32,023 bases of DNA from Sperchopsis tessellata. Its lineage: Eukaryota > Arthropoda > Insecta > Coleoptera > Hydrophilidae. The notes beneath the pieces were generated by a model. The model saw nothing but the letters and a program-made list of their open reading frames with translations, had not been told where the DNA came from and ran no database searches. This document shows, in pieces, positions 1 through 11,700 of the stretch (the stretch's first letter is position 1; every line of letters starts with the position of its first letter). The stretch is taken from assembly GCA_033557685.1 (NCBI GenBank), contig JAWQRN010000294.1:1-32023 (forward strand), in the 5' to 3' direction. The position numbers and the translations under genes are program-made.

Positions 1-459
1 ATATAAGAAACTTTCACTTGCCCACGTGGGGTTACACTTATAGACATGAAGCTTTAATCAGCGTAATTACAAAATGCAGACTTCATATAGTCTTGAGTTA
101 CGAATAGACAAAATTCATCGTCGTATAGAAAACGCTTGATTGAATATCTGTACCGATTTCACGCTAATAAGGGTGAAAATACAGACTCGTTGCTTCAGAT
201 AGATTGGCTTGCTTCAGATAGACTGAGTTGCTTCAGATATACTGACTGACCCTAACTGGTGCCATGTTGGATGCTTCGAGAACAGTTCTTAGATTTAACA
301 ATGACCCTGCATAAGTAGGGATCATGACGCAAACTTATGTAATACTGGAAGTGTCACTGAGGACTAAACAGTATGTACGATACAACAGTGTATCTCTAAG
401 CTAACGAAATATGTATTTATTTTTGTTGTAATACTAATACTTATTTTTTAAGTAGAATC
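1..459. other. 5' edge, no gene seen; three 19-bp tandem repeats
   Basis: No coding frame or RNA gene is recognisable. The visible structure is a short tandem array at 190-246: three 19-bp units that each start TTGCTTCAGATA and differ at a few positions. The rest is ordinary AT-rich sequence that may belong to an unrecognised old repeat. Confidence 0.5.
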
Positions 460-1900
460 CAAAATTTGAGAGAAAATGTCCCCAAACATTCTCTTAATTT
501 GGAGTATTTTACTACAGACTAAACCAGAAGATTTGTTCGGTATTGCGAAATTTACGGTTCAAACAATACGCCCTAAAAAAAAAAAAAATAATACACAAAT
601 GCCTATCCAGGAAAAGGTGAAATGTATTTCCGAAAATTTGAAGAGTGAAGGTGCTGATGAACGTCCGGTGGATGAAACTTTCTTTGCAAAGCCGCAATTT
701 GTTTGGAAAATTTTTAAATTGCCGTAATTAAATAATAATAATATTAAAATGAAAGGTAAAGCAACTAGTGCCGATGCCGACGCAGCTCTAGTTTATTCAG
801 TTGTTTTGAAAATAATTATTGAAAGAGTGTTTAATGTGGACGAATTGAAAGAGAATGCCAGAAAGAACTTATATTTCAAAGAACGAAAAGTCTGCACCTG
901 GATAAAAAGTGTCCAAAGAATGGCCAACTTTGTTCCTTAGTGAAACCACTTTTGGTATATGTTTCTGAAAATCCAAGAGTTTTAAAATAATTGAACAAGA
1001 AAAACTTGCCTATTATTTGGAGGGCCACGAAAAGCTTGGATGACCAAAATACTCTTCGACCACCGGTTTATAAATGGATTTTACCCTGACGTGAAAAAAT
1101 ATTAGGAAGAGAAAAAAATAAGCAATAAGATCTTGCTTCTATTGAAAAATGCTCCAGGACATCCGGCTAATTTATTCAAACTATCTGATGATGAATATAC
1201 ATCTAAAAATACAACGGCCCTAATCCAACCAATGGAACAGAGTGCAATTTCAACTTTTAAAGCATATTATTTACAAAGAAGTTTTCGAAAACTTATAAAA
1301 TGAAACCGACCAGAAATCAATTCAACAGTTTACGAAATAAATCTAAAATGCTGTAAGTAATATTATCGAATCATGGAATGAGATGAAATCGATCACATGT
1401 GTGGAAAAAATATGGCCAGATTGCGATACAACTAATGATTCTGAAGTTGAAGGTCTTTGCGAAATTATACAAAATATATTGAACATTGGAAATTAACTTT
1501 GTTTTGAGGATGTGAAAGTACATACTATGCTCGAATTGCTAGTTGCTGAAAGAGAACTACTTTCTAACGAAGGATTAATATAATTAGTATCAAACCAAAC
1601 ATTGAAAGGGTAATAAGACCCAGATGTTTGCCGAGAGTTAACTTAATTTCTCAAATCCGCTTGCTCATTTCGAACAAGGAATAAACATACTGCTTCAAAA
1701 CTATCAAATAAATATATAAAGAAAGGAAAATCAAACCTAATTTAACGAATGAAGTTCAACTTTCGTTGTTTTCAAACCAAGCCCTTCGACAACAGCAATT
1801 GATACTAATGCAATGATGTGCGATTTCTCATGTTCCTCATCAATTGATTAAAATTCGCTTGTTAGTTGTGTTTTATTACGTTTTATTATGTTAGTTTCAC
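460..1900 (+). mobile_element. Decayed Tigger/jerky-like (pogo superfamily) DNA transposon, transposase pseudogene
   Basis: The + strand carries a broken DDE_1-type transposase spread over several frames with stops. Recognisable pieces are KGKATSADADAALVY and DELKENARKNLYFKERK (about 750-890), GGPRKAWMTKILFD (about 1018-1060), APGHPANLFKLSDDEY (about 1150-1200), and ALIQPMEQSAISTFKAYYL followed by RSFRKLI (about 1217-1300). These follow the order of Tigger/jerky transposases: the K.AWMT segment, then the N/DAPGHP motif, then the hallmark LIQPMDQGVI.FK.YYLRR.. A later piece, ESWNEMKSITCVEKIWP (about 1370-1415), fits the C-terminal part. The canonical D of PMDQ is E here. Frameshifts and internal stops show it is inactive. 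I did not find its terminal repeats, so the limits are approximate. The two ORFs at 476-727 and 749-940 are fragments of this element, not host genes. Confidence 0.75.
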
Positions 1901-1929
1901 AAAATTATATTTTTGTTTTTATTCAATAC

Positions 1930-2327
1930 TAATATAAATGATTTAGTGCGTATACTTCTACGGCTAAATATCTTCAGGTTTTCAGGGAGATAACCGTGTG
2001 TTGGCTTTTGTTTTTGCCGACGTTTCGTCCACCGTTGCAGGGGACATTATCAAGACCTGTAGCTCTTAAAAGTGCTAGATGTAGGTGCAGATCAGCTCTA
2101 AAAGGTGCTAATAATAGAGAGCTACATGTTATTCTATTATTAGCACTTTTTAGAGCTGGTCGGCACCTACATCCAGCATTTTTCATAGCTACATGGCAAT
2201 CTATAATTAGCACTTTTAAGAGCTATATGTTTTGATTATGTCCCCTGCAACGGTGGACGAAATGTCGGCAAAAGCAAAAGCCAACACTCGGTTATCTACC
2301 GGAGAACCTGATGATAATATAAATGAT
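1930..2327. repeat. Foldback/MITE-like inverted repeat (arms 1969-2320) inside a 13-bp direct repeat
   Basis: The left arm from 1969 contains GATAACCGTGTGTTGGCTTT, then GCCGACGTTTCGTCCACCG and TTGCAGGGGACATTATCAA. Its reverse complement, with few mismatches, ends near 2320. The centre is also palindromic (GTGCTAATAATAGAG... ...CTATTATTAGCAC), so nearly the whole 350 bp can fold into one hairpin. The 13-mer TAATATAAATGAT occurs on both sides (1930-1942 and 2315-2327) and may be a target-site duplication, although about 26 bp separates it from the left arm. ORFs read on both strands here are by-products of the palindrome. No transposase is present. The family is not identified. Confidence 0.75.
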
Positions 2328-2858
2328 ATTTTTAAATAAAATAAAAAATGCATTTTCAACCATAAACTGAGCGATTTTCTTATATATTTTTTTAATTGGT
2401 ACGGATCATACGGAATGTATATGGCTTTATATGGAAATAAATGATTCATTATGCAGCTTTGTGTTTTACGTCCAACTTTTCAGTTACGAATCCAGGTCGA
2501 ATAGCAGGGTATGAGTGTACATAAGATTTGAAAGTGTGCATCAAGGTATATCTGGCGATGTTAGAGCAGATACACTGGGCAACAATATTAAATCCAATGA
2601 AATAATTAACTAACGTCCCATTCCAAGTAATACTGAACAGCATTTAAGTCAGAATTTGGAAATCTTAATAGGACGACTAAGCTTGTACATCCTTAAGCAA
2701 TTGCAGGTGGTGTTCTCATATTTAGAATATCCATTGAGAGTCTTTATGGTCCAAAAAAAAAAATAAAATATCACAATTCACGTGTGAGTTCATTTTCATC
2801 AGCATTTTGATTAAATTTACAAAACTTAAATCAATTATACAAATGCCTAGTATAAAAA
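2328..2858. other. Intergenic stretch without recognisable features
   Basis: AT-rich sequence with only short chance frames. A poly(A) run at about 2753-2766 could be the tail of a retroelement, but no body is recognisable beside it. Confidence 0.5.
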
Positions 2859-3476
2859 CTAAGAACCAAATTGGATTCTTGTGGTACACCTTTTTTCTTT
2901 TTTACATCTTACATAAGACTCCCTACGGCCCATGCTAATGGGGAGTATCGGATTCCTACCTATTAAAACTCCTTCCCTGTCATCTCGCTCGTCACAATAG
3001 TACCGCGTTTGCATTTCTTCAGTGTGAAGGCTCTCTTCTACTAATAGTAGATACATGTGTCCATCATTTCCTTCTATCTCTTTGGTCTCGATGATTTCTC
3101 GAACCATGCGGTAAGTCTGTTTCTAGGTTCTTCCGACGCGACTAATCCTTCTATACTGTTTTCAGCAGTGAATGCCCTTGTAGATGCTCTGGTGTATTTG
3201 TTTCTGGCTTTATTTCATCTGGAGCATACGAAAAGCGTATGACCCACGTCATCTATCTCGCCACAGCACGTACCTTCATTTCGAGTTTGCTCTTTTACGA
3301 TCGCGGAAGCCATATCGTCTGTGAGTGCCATTTCTCCACTTGTCTTGCCATTTGTCTACGATGTTGCTACTTGTGCTACACTTAAATACAAGAGTAACGA
3401 CTTCAACAAGTCCCCATACAACAGAACGATATGAGATGTTTCTCTCAAATAATTGTAAAATGATCGATAAGAACAT
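2859..3476 (-). pseudogene. R1-like non-LTR retrotransposon, ORF2 C-terminal remnant
   Basis: Read on the minus strand, the conceptual product begins with YRSVVWGLVEV, then IVDKWQDKWRNGTHRRYGF, resembling the W.. W......GRWT.RLI stretch of R1-clade ORF2. It continues with TCCGEIDDVGHTLFVCSR, a Cys-His knuckle with the spacing pattern CC...H....C, and then AENSIEGLVASEEPRNRL and AWFEKIIETKEIEGND. That is the characteristic R1 ending (ENIVE.ML.SEE.W..V). A stop codon follows CSR where family members often have Trp, and the two halves are in different frames, so it is dead. The RT and endonuclease domains are missing. There is no rDNA around it, so this is not a resident 28S insertion. Confidence 0.7.
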
Positions 3477-4319
3477 TCAGATTATAGATAAAAGTGAAAA
3501 AACAGATGCAAAAAATCATATTGAATAATATCAAAAGTCTTCGAGAAATTAATCAGGACGAAACCGTGTTAAGGAAAATATCTAGATCTAGAAGAGTAGC
3601 ATCAACAATTTTCGATAAGTCAGACACACAACCATAATTCGTCCTAAAACTGTATATGTAAAAGGATATTACATTATGAAAGATGATAATGTAATTGAAA
3701 ATCAACAACGTTTTCTCCAAGCATCGAAATGGGGACAGAATTCTAATACTCTAAATATTTTACAATTCTCCACTCCATGACTTAGGGATAGGAATCATAA
3801 TAACACGTGTAACAAATATATATAAATATTATAATTTATTTATGTCAGAATTAGAGGAAATATAACAAATGATATTGAAAATCGTACTAAGCGAGATAAT
3901 CAAATTGATTCTATCAGACTGTCAACCTACGAATTCTCATTTACATAAAAAAAAGTAATGTCATATTGGCCTTAGCAAATACCCTGCGGATGTTAAAGTA
4001 AACTAAACGTGCTTGTACAGTGTATATACCTTTATATAACAGAATTTTAACAAATGAACACATGAAGACCTGAAACTAGAGATTAGTACACTATGCATCC
4101 AGCAACTATCATGTATGTTCAACTGATAATCAGCTATTTGTCACATTAAAGTAATGTTGTTGATCTTATTGTATAACTTATTGTGAAACTTATAATGTTT
4201 TTTTAAATATTTCACATGTGAACCAATTTACACCAGCACTGACTTTGAGCTTCAATTTAAAACAAAATCTAATCTAATCCAATTTTTCTTTTTAAAAGTT
4301 CGAAAAAAATGACAGTTGG
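3477..4319. other. Intergenic stretch without recognisable features
   Basis: AT-rich DNA. Conceptual translations on both strands give only short interrupted frames, and I recognise no family. Confidence 0.4.
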
Positions 4320-5215
4320 TAGAATTGGCCAGCTACTTAGTAGCTCTGTGTATGCGAAGATCATAGACGTCTCAACAGATGGACTACGCGTTAAATGAGA
4401 GATCCTTATCAAATAAAGAAAAGGATATGTTAAAACGCAAAAAGTATGTGTAATTAACCTACTAATGAAAAATCGGCATTTTTATTTTTAGGTATCTCGA
4501 TAATGGAATACAGGTTTTTGTCTTTGGCGAGCAGTAATAAATAATGTGATTATTAGACTAATAAAATGATAAATTTTTGCAATGCATATGGATACAGAGG
4601 CGCATGAAAAAGTGGACTATCATTTTATAAGTTAGTTTAATTCCGACCATATTTAATTTTCTAGCATATTTAAAAAAAGAAAAATATTGGAATATTGTTA
4701 GTGACAATTCGTTCTCATGGGTGATTTAATAATAACCCAAGTTCATTTCAATTTTAAAGCGCTTACAAGAGGTTAATGATTCATGCAGTAATTTCAACTC
4801 CTACACCAGTAGATTGTTTGGCAAAAGATGAAACATCAATTTTGTTCGTAACTAGTACAACAATTAGAAAGGCGAACTAGTTGGATATTCTTCAAATATA
4901 CGAATGAAATTCTAATCTACATTTCTGGATTTGTGGCAAAGGGAGTTTCATCTGGAAAAAATTGCAATATTTGTGCAGAATCTTTGAAACAAGAAACTTC
5001 AACGTCACATATTTTGGAGCAGAATTTATTAAGTAACAATTTGTTACAATTGGTATATATAATTCTCTTCAAATATTTTACTGTCATAATTCACCATAAG
5101 AACACTAGTTTAACAGTCATTAAAACTAGAATTCGCTATCAGTTTACAAATGTGTTCACTTTTGTCTTCAGAAAATCTAAATTTGCAATTCCATATAATT
5201 TTAATGCAATTTGAT
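4320..5215 (+). pseudogene. Possible P-element/THAP9-like transposase remnant
   Basis: Two short + strand pieces suggest a decayed transposase. About 4310-4395 reads IGQLLSSSVYAKIIDVSTDG, which recalls the A.QLLS.SVA.A segment of P/THAP9-like transposases. From about 4915 it reads YISGFVAKGVSSGKNCNIC followed by AESL, which matches the conserved YI.GFV.RK......C..C..L block near the C-terminus of these proteins. The open frame then runs to a stop at 5214 with no further recognisable motif. Sequence between the pieces is broken by stops. The assignment rests mainly on the second block and is tentative. Confidence 0.4.
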
Positions 5216-5587
5216 TGTTTTTTAATTGCCCATTTTAAGGTAAGTAGCATCATTAATATTTAATATAAAACCTTCCATATCACAACAATACCAATACTAA
5301 TAATGATAATATCTACATCAACAATAAGAAAAAGTCCATGTAAATCAAAGAAATTTGAATGTTGTGCCCCCCAAATGTGCGCGCATCCTTCATTTAATTG
5401 ATGACACGCGAATAACGTGTTTAGCATCATTGTACGCGCGGTCCAGTCTGTTAATAGGTCTATGGGGAAAATTTTAGTTTTTGACACTTATCAACAGCAA
5501 TGAAAATTATAAATAATGTCTATTAATACGTCTGTTCAGCCAATTAGACATATACCATAACTTGCAGTTGAATTCCGCTTTTCAAAA
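5216..5587 (+). promoter_or_regulatory. Probable TNPO3 promoter and 5' UTR
   Basis: This is the interval just upstream of the TNPO3 start codon. It has a CpG-dense patch (TGCGCGCAT at 5378-5386, ACGCG at 5406-5410, ACGCGCG at 5434-5440, about eight CpGs in 75 bp) in otherwise CpG-poor DNA, and a CCAAT pentamer at 5540-5544. No clear TATA box is placed well for initiation. A TATA-less housekeeping-type promoter would suit TNPO3. The transcription start cannot be placed from sequence, and a non-coding first exon further upstream cannot be excluded. Confidence 0.4.
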
Positions 5588-5704
5588 ATGGAGCAGAAAC
5601 CCACCTTGGATTATGTTTTGTTAGCCGTATCGGCTTTATATAACAACCCAAGCGCCACCGAAAAGGAGAGGGCTTCGCAATGGTTAGGAGACCTACAGAA
5701 ATCC
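5588..5704 (+). CDS. TNPO3: TNPO3 coding exon 1 (residues 1-39)
   Basis: It encodes MEQKPTLDYVLLAVSALYNN and then PSATEKERASQWLGDLQKS, the first HEAT repeat of TNPO3. The human protein starts with the same KPTL and KERAS..LG.LQ.S pattern, which fixes this ATG as the start. It ends in phase 0 before GTAAGT. The exon is below the usual length for ORF calling and is recognisable only by homology. Confidence 0.95.
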
Positions 5705-8700
5705 GTAAGTACTCTATTTTAGCAGCTATTTCATAAATATTCGATTATCTTTTAAGTTAGGTTAGGTAACAATAGCATGTTGATCAAGGTGGTGGCCACT
5801 TTACCTGACCAATCAGACACCTGTACAGTGCACAATTTTTAAACACATTTCACATTCATTCCCATGTAATTTGAAAGGAACTGATGTAAATTAATAGTTT
5901 ATGTGCATTCTCAGTCAAATTTGAATTCGCAAGACTTTGTAGCGAAACACTGTAATCTTCATCATCTTGTCTTTACTGGTGCTGTGAATTCATGTGTAAT
6001 AATAATTTTGTAACAAACTTTATTTTACATATATAAATTGGCTGCCAGATTTTTACTATATATCTATGTATATTTTTCTTTCTGGCCAAACGGTTATAGG
6101 TTATTATCTAGTTCTGTTATTTAGTAATTTCACATACAAATCTAAAAATGTTTGGGGCGGGCGTATTTTATATTATGTTAGATGTACTGTTTATTATCAA
6201 CATGCTTGTTGAAAACATGTATTCTGAATGTTCTATTAATTTATGGTGTATAGTGCTTCAGATAGAATGTTTAGAAGATCAAAAGACAAGATATTTCAGT
6301 GCAATAAATTTGATCACCTCATCAAAATGGATTTAACGTCTGCTTTTCTTAAGGCCTCTTGGTATACATTATGATTGTTTTATGTGATAAAGTATATCCT
6401 TGTTTAAATTTTTGTTGTACATGAATGTTCAAATTTTAGTCTTTTGTTCTGTTAAGTTTAGCAATAATTTTTTGAGCTATACCTATAATAGAATATATGT
6501 TAAAAAAATTGAATTGAATTAGAGATTGTTGGATACAAAAATTTTATATTTACTGTGATTTACTATATTAATAATGGTAAAAGTGGATGAAGTCATGTAG
6601 GTATGAAAATTAAAAAAGTTCGTTATCTTCAACGATTTTTCTCCTAAAATAACAAATGAATTAAGAAGTATCATGACAACTATGTATTATTTTCATGAAG
6701 CTACTTACACCGTTACTATACAGGTTTTTTATTTACAGCATAAAGTTCATTGTCGTTAAATTTTTCTTGTACATCATAGTGCTAATAATAATACAAAATA
6801 ACAGGAAATTTTTGAAATCATGAAATGAAATGATCAAAATCCTTTTGCTTGTGATGGTTAAGCAGGTTTCTGCATGATCAGTACTTGAGGATGACTTTGC
6901 CACCCTTACATAATTGTGGTTCGCGCTATGATGGACCTTGAACTTGGGTGAGGGGAGTTTACTCCAACACAAGATGCCTATCCTGTGCCAAGGTGCATGG
7001 GGTGTACAATTTTTAAAAAATAATAAAAAACTAGTATGTGCTGAGGGTTTTGGCTTAATAAAAAATAATGAGATACGTACATAAAAAACACTTAGTACTT
7101 GTATGTCAGTAAACAACAAAAAATGTATGCAATAGATGCAGAGGATGTGAATAATACATAACTATACAAAATCAGATTTATTGCCTTACAAATACACACA
7201 ATTTATACAGTTTACATACAGACTATATCAAAATATGACAAATAAAATAATTGTTAACGAGATACTCCACTGTACCAACCATATAGGTAAGAAAAGTCAT
7301 TTGTTTTTAAGAAATTGTTCAAATTCTGTAAGAAAATGAAAAGTGTTAGATAGCAAAAGTTTTTAATAGTTTTTTTGAACGCATACTCAGAACTAAGCAC
7401 CACAACCTCTCTTAGCAACTTATTAAATAAAATTATTTCTTGATAAAATTTGCTGTTGATGTGCTTAACGGAATGTTTATTTCTCATGTTCTGATCATGA
7501 ATATGAGAGCCGCAGTCGAATAAAGTCTGATTTTAAGAAGACATATACAAACAAGAATTGAGGAAATGTAAATTGCAGGAAGCGCTAATATTTGGTGTAG
7601 CGCATTTCTGCTTTACTCAAATCAAATAATTATCTTATATATATTTAACTTCAATTTATTTGCCGTTAACCACTCATCCACATTCCACCATTGAATTACG
7701 GATCTTTCTATCAGTTCTTTCTCTGTATCACCACAAAATACAGCCGGCATTTCATCTACATGCTTGACTAATTGCAATCCAATGCACTTTGGCAAATCAT
7801 TCACAAAAATGTTAAATAATAAGGGACCAAGGATAGATCCTTGTGATACTATGCTGTAACCTCCATACAAGTAGACCTGGAAATGTTCAATGACACATAC
7901 TGACATTTATTGTTCAAGTAGAAGGCAAACTATTGCAATGAAAGCCTGAGGATTCCAAATCTCTCAAGCTTATTTGGAAGCAAGGCATGGTTAACCATAT
8001 CAAATGCCTTGCTCAGATCACAAATGAAAATAGCTGTAAAATCTGAAGTTTGACTAAGAAGTCTGATATACCATATGTCCCAGTCTTTAAGCCATAACAT
8101 GGGTATCTTTGTTATTATTTTTGTTTCCTGGTAGCAACTTTTTTATGTGTTCTTTAAGCACTTTTTTCACAAGTACCAACTATACAATTTTAAATAGTCA
8201 CCATATTGAATTTTGGCAATTTCAAAGAGCTTTTAGTTTTCTATATAATTTAATGTCATGTTATATATTTTTTATAATTTAAAAAAATACGTTTTATTCA
8301 AAAAGTAATTATACTTTTGAATTTTTAAAAAATTATTTTAGGGGTCATTTTCATATTCAGTCAACTGTTACTTTTGTGTAGTTGTTTTATTTTTGAATAA
8401 AATGTCTTTTTTTAATTATAAAAAATATGTAACATGACATTTAATTATTTAGAAAAATAATGTTTTGTTAGTAGAAATTATAAAAAAAATTATTAATATA
8501 TCACATCAAATAACAATGTTAAAAATTTTATTTTCCCACATAAATTAACATGACTGCCCGCAGAAGATTCCGCATTTAATCAATTTTATTTTACAAATAA
8601 TATCGAAGATACCCATGTATAATGGATTGAACAGTTATAATACTTTACTAGAAACTATAAGAACCTTAAGCAAATCAAGACTTCAAGTGGAATTGTAGAT

Positions 8701-11700
8701 CTTTATATTGAATACTTCATCTGTAGAAAACTATAGCTATAATTATAGCTATGTGTCATGTGTAGAATTAAACACATGGAACACAAAGTGGCACACGTCA
8801 ACTAAACTGAATACTGAGACAGTCCTCAGATGTCTGATTAGTTCTCACTTGTATTTATTTCTCTTTCATCTTGCAACTATATTCTTTGTTTTACACATGC
8901 TTATGTTGTATAGGTGGTAAATGCTACACCAAGTTGTATAATACTTGCTGCAATTTCATTTACACACAGCAACTTTTAACTCCTGTTTCATCACCTGTAG
9001 AATACTTTCTTGCCTTAGTTTATTTATCTTGTAATAGTTCTTGTGAATTTATTTCCCAATTACATACCACTTTCACCCTACATTAGTTATAACTGTCATT
9101 GAAGTCCATACTTTCTGTCTTCTGAAAATTGTGAAAAATCAACTCAAAATTCACTTTCTAAATTAAAAAAAAAGTTTTAAAATACTTTTAGTTGATTCAA
9201 AAACCAACTAGAATATTGTCTTGTATGTATATATTTTATCAGAAATATATTAGAATCCACTTATAATGAACTTTGAGGGACTAAGGTAGTTGTTCCATTA
9301 TAATCGAGTGTCTATTTTAAGGTAACGGAAGAAATGCATGAAAAAATTAAACATACATATATATATTTTTAGTCCACTGACAGTTCAACACTAGAAATAA
9401 TAATTTAATTTAGTTACATTTAGTATCAGTATGACTTCTTCCATACATATAGTATGTATAGCCACCATGATATAATAAATATACCTATTTATCATATTTC
9501 GCTGGATTTGCAAACAGGCAAGCATAGGTAAAATCAAAATTAGACGGAAGGACACAGTGGAATTCTAAATAATTTTTAAATCCTTTTCTTATTGTCTGCT
9601 TTTCAATTATATTTTAATTCTAGCATACGTACATTTAAATAATATCAGTTTCTGTTTTATTTTACTGCAGGTTGAGCTTACTTATCAATTAATATCCGCT
9701 ATTCGTCCACTACTGGACGAAGGCCTCCCCAAGATGCTTCCACTCGCAATGGTTATACATCTATCGCATCCATGTGACTCAAACAATTTCTGAGTTCTCT
9801 GTCCCATCTGTCATTGGATCTTTTTCTTTTTCTTAACGCTGACTATCGCCTCTAACAAATTCTTTTAAACATTGATGGTATCCTCATCTTCTAAGATGTC
9901 TTGCACATTTCTTCACCGTTCCTATAACATCCCTGACCATAGTTAGATTTCTTACCCTTTCATAGCCTCTTTTCTTACTAAGTCTCCAAGCTATCAATAT
10001 CTCAATACTTTTTTTACTGTGTTTGGAGCTTTTGAATCTGTGAGGTCTTTAATGTTCACGTCATCAGAGGCAAAAAAAACACACTTATCGAAGACTCTGC
10101 GTTTCAAACACAAAGCCATCAGCAACTTAAATATATTGCTTAGGCATCCAGTTGTACTTCATGCAAGCTTTGTTCTTTTTGTTATCTCGGAAGAAATATC
10201 ACCATCCATCGTTATGAGCTGCCCCTGATTAGTGGGCATTGGTAATCATTGGCTGGCATGTTTCATTGCTCATTGAGCATGACTTTCGTTTTACTAAGAT
10301 TCGCCGTAACGCCTACATTTTTACTTTCAGAATGCAGTTGGATCATTTTTTCTTGGAGCTCCACGATAGTGTGCAAATATAAAGATATAATCTGCAAATA
10401 TCAAATGGTTAAGATATTCTGCATCACTTTTTTGCCCGTGTGTTCCCTACTCTTGCCTGGAACATATACTCTAGAGCTGCACTGAGCAACATCGGCGATA
10501 TGGTATCTCCTTGTCTAACACATCAAAGCTTTAATAACTACGTAGTAGTAGTAGTTGTAGTCTACGGCAGCACAACATAGTGGCAGGTTAACTAGTTACG
10601 TCTAGATATAATTTCATGCACCTTGTGAAGGTGGACAATAGTGCTATATCCTTTACGAAAACCTGTCTGTTTTTTCGGTTAGAAATAATCTCTCTGTAAG
10701 GCGGTTCATAATTATTTTGGTAAGAATCTTATAAGCCATAAGATATAAGACTGATTGGGCGGAAATTTTTCAGGACCTCTGTATTTCTTTTTTTGTGTGA
10801 TTTAACTTATGTTTTTTTTCCCCTTTTTAATGGTTTTTGAAAGTTCAATGTACTATGTGTTCTGCCTTTTTGTTTTAACTTTTTTGTTCTTTGTGCTGCT
10901 TTTGTAACTCTTAGTATATTTGGAAATTTTTGACTCCTATTTACTATTCGTAGTTCCACTTATAACTATAGCCATGTCTGTTATATGAAACACATTTTCA
11001 GCATTATTATATTCTTCCAGAGCAGCAAAATTGTTACTTAGCTCTAGTTGAAATACTTTATTAGATTTTAGATAGTCCAAGTAAAACTTTTCTGCCACAG
11101 CTGTTAGTCAACTGTAATCTTTGTAATTTAACATTTAAAAATATTCTACATCTAAGTGTGTAGTGTAGTGTACAGTTCAGAACTGAGCAGTCTTTTATGA
11201 TGGCGATTAGTGAGTATGTAGTTTATCTTGTCCTGGTGTTGTTAAGACCTTACCAGGTCCAATTGTGTGACGTTTTATTAGCAAACACGGTATTTGCTTT
11301 ATACAGATTTTTTGATTCTGAGACTTATTTGAATATGGATTTAGTTATTGAAGTGATTAAGTTTCAGTATGATTTACATACTAGATTGTTTTTACATATG
11401 AAGTCTGAGAGGAAGAAATGGTGGCCATTTATGGCAAATCTGATTCCCAATTCTATTTGACATGAGCATCTTATATTATGTATTTTTCATAATATTGTTG
11501 TATTAAGCTACTGGCAATGATTTTTGGTTATTTTTTTTATTTTTAAGCACTCACATAATATTTATATCTAGTTAACTTCAATTCCCTATTCCAGGTTCAT
11601 GCATGGACAATTGCGGACGAATTACTACACCACAAGAGAGATCTAGAATCATGTTACTTTGCTGCTCAGACCATGAGGACAAAGATCCATCAATCCTTCC

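Noticed and set aside
476..940. Two consecutive small ORFs as host genes
   Set aside because: They flank and merge into a decayed Tigger/jerky-like transposase with later motifs in broken frames.
1974..2235. Overlapping 79-codon ORFs on opposite strands
   Set aside because: They are mirror readings of the same palindromic foldback element.
3276..3476. 66-codon minus-strand ORF as an independent gene
   Set aside because: It forms the N-terminal part of the R1-like ORF2 remnant that continues in another frame to 2859.
6733..7119. 128-codon minus-strand ORF in intron 1
   Set aside because: It has no recognisable motif, low-complexity ends rich in F/I/S/K and no splice or promoter context, so it is probably chance. 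It could be rescued only by a homology hit.
11197..11460. 87-codon + strand ORF just before exon 2
   Set aside because: It does not resemble TNPO3, is not needed to join exons 1 and 2, and exon 1 joins exon 2 directly in phase 0.
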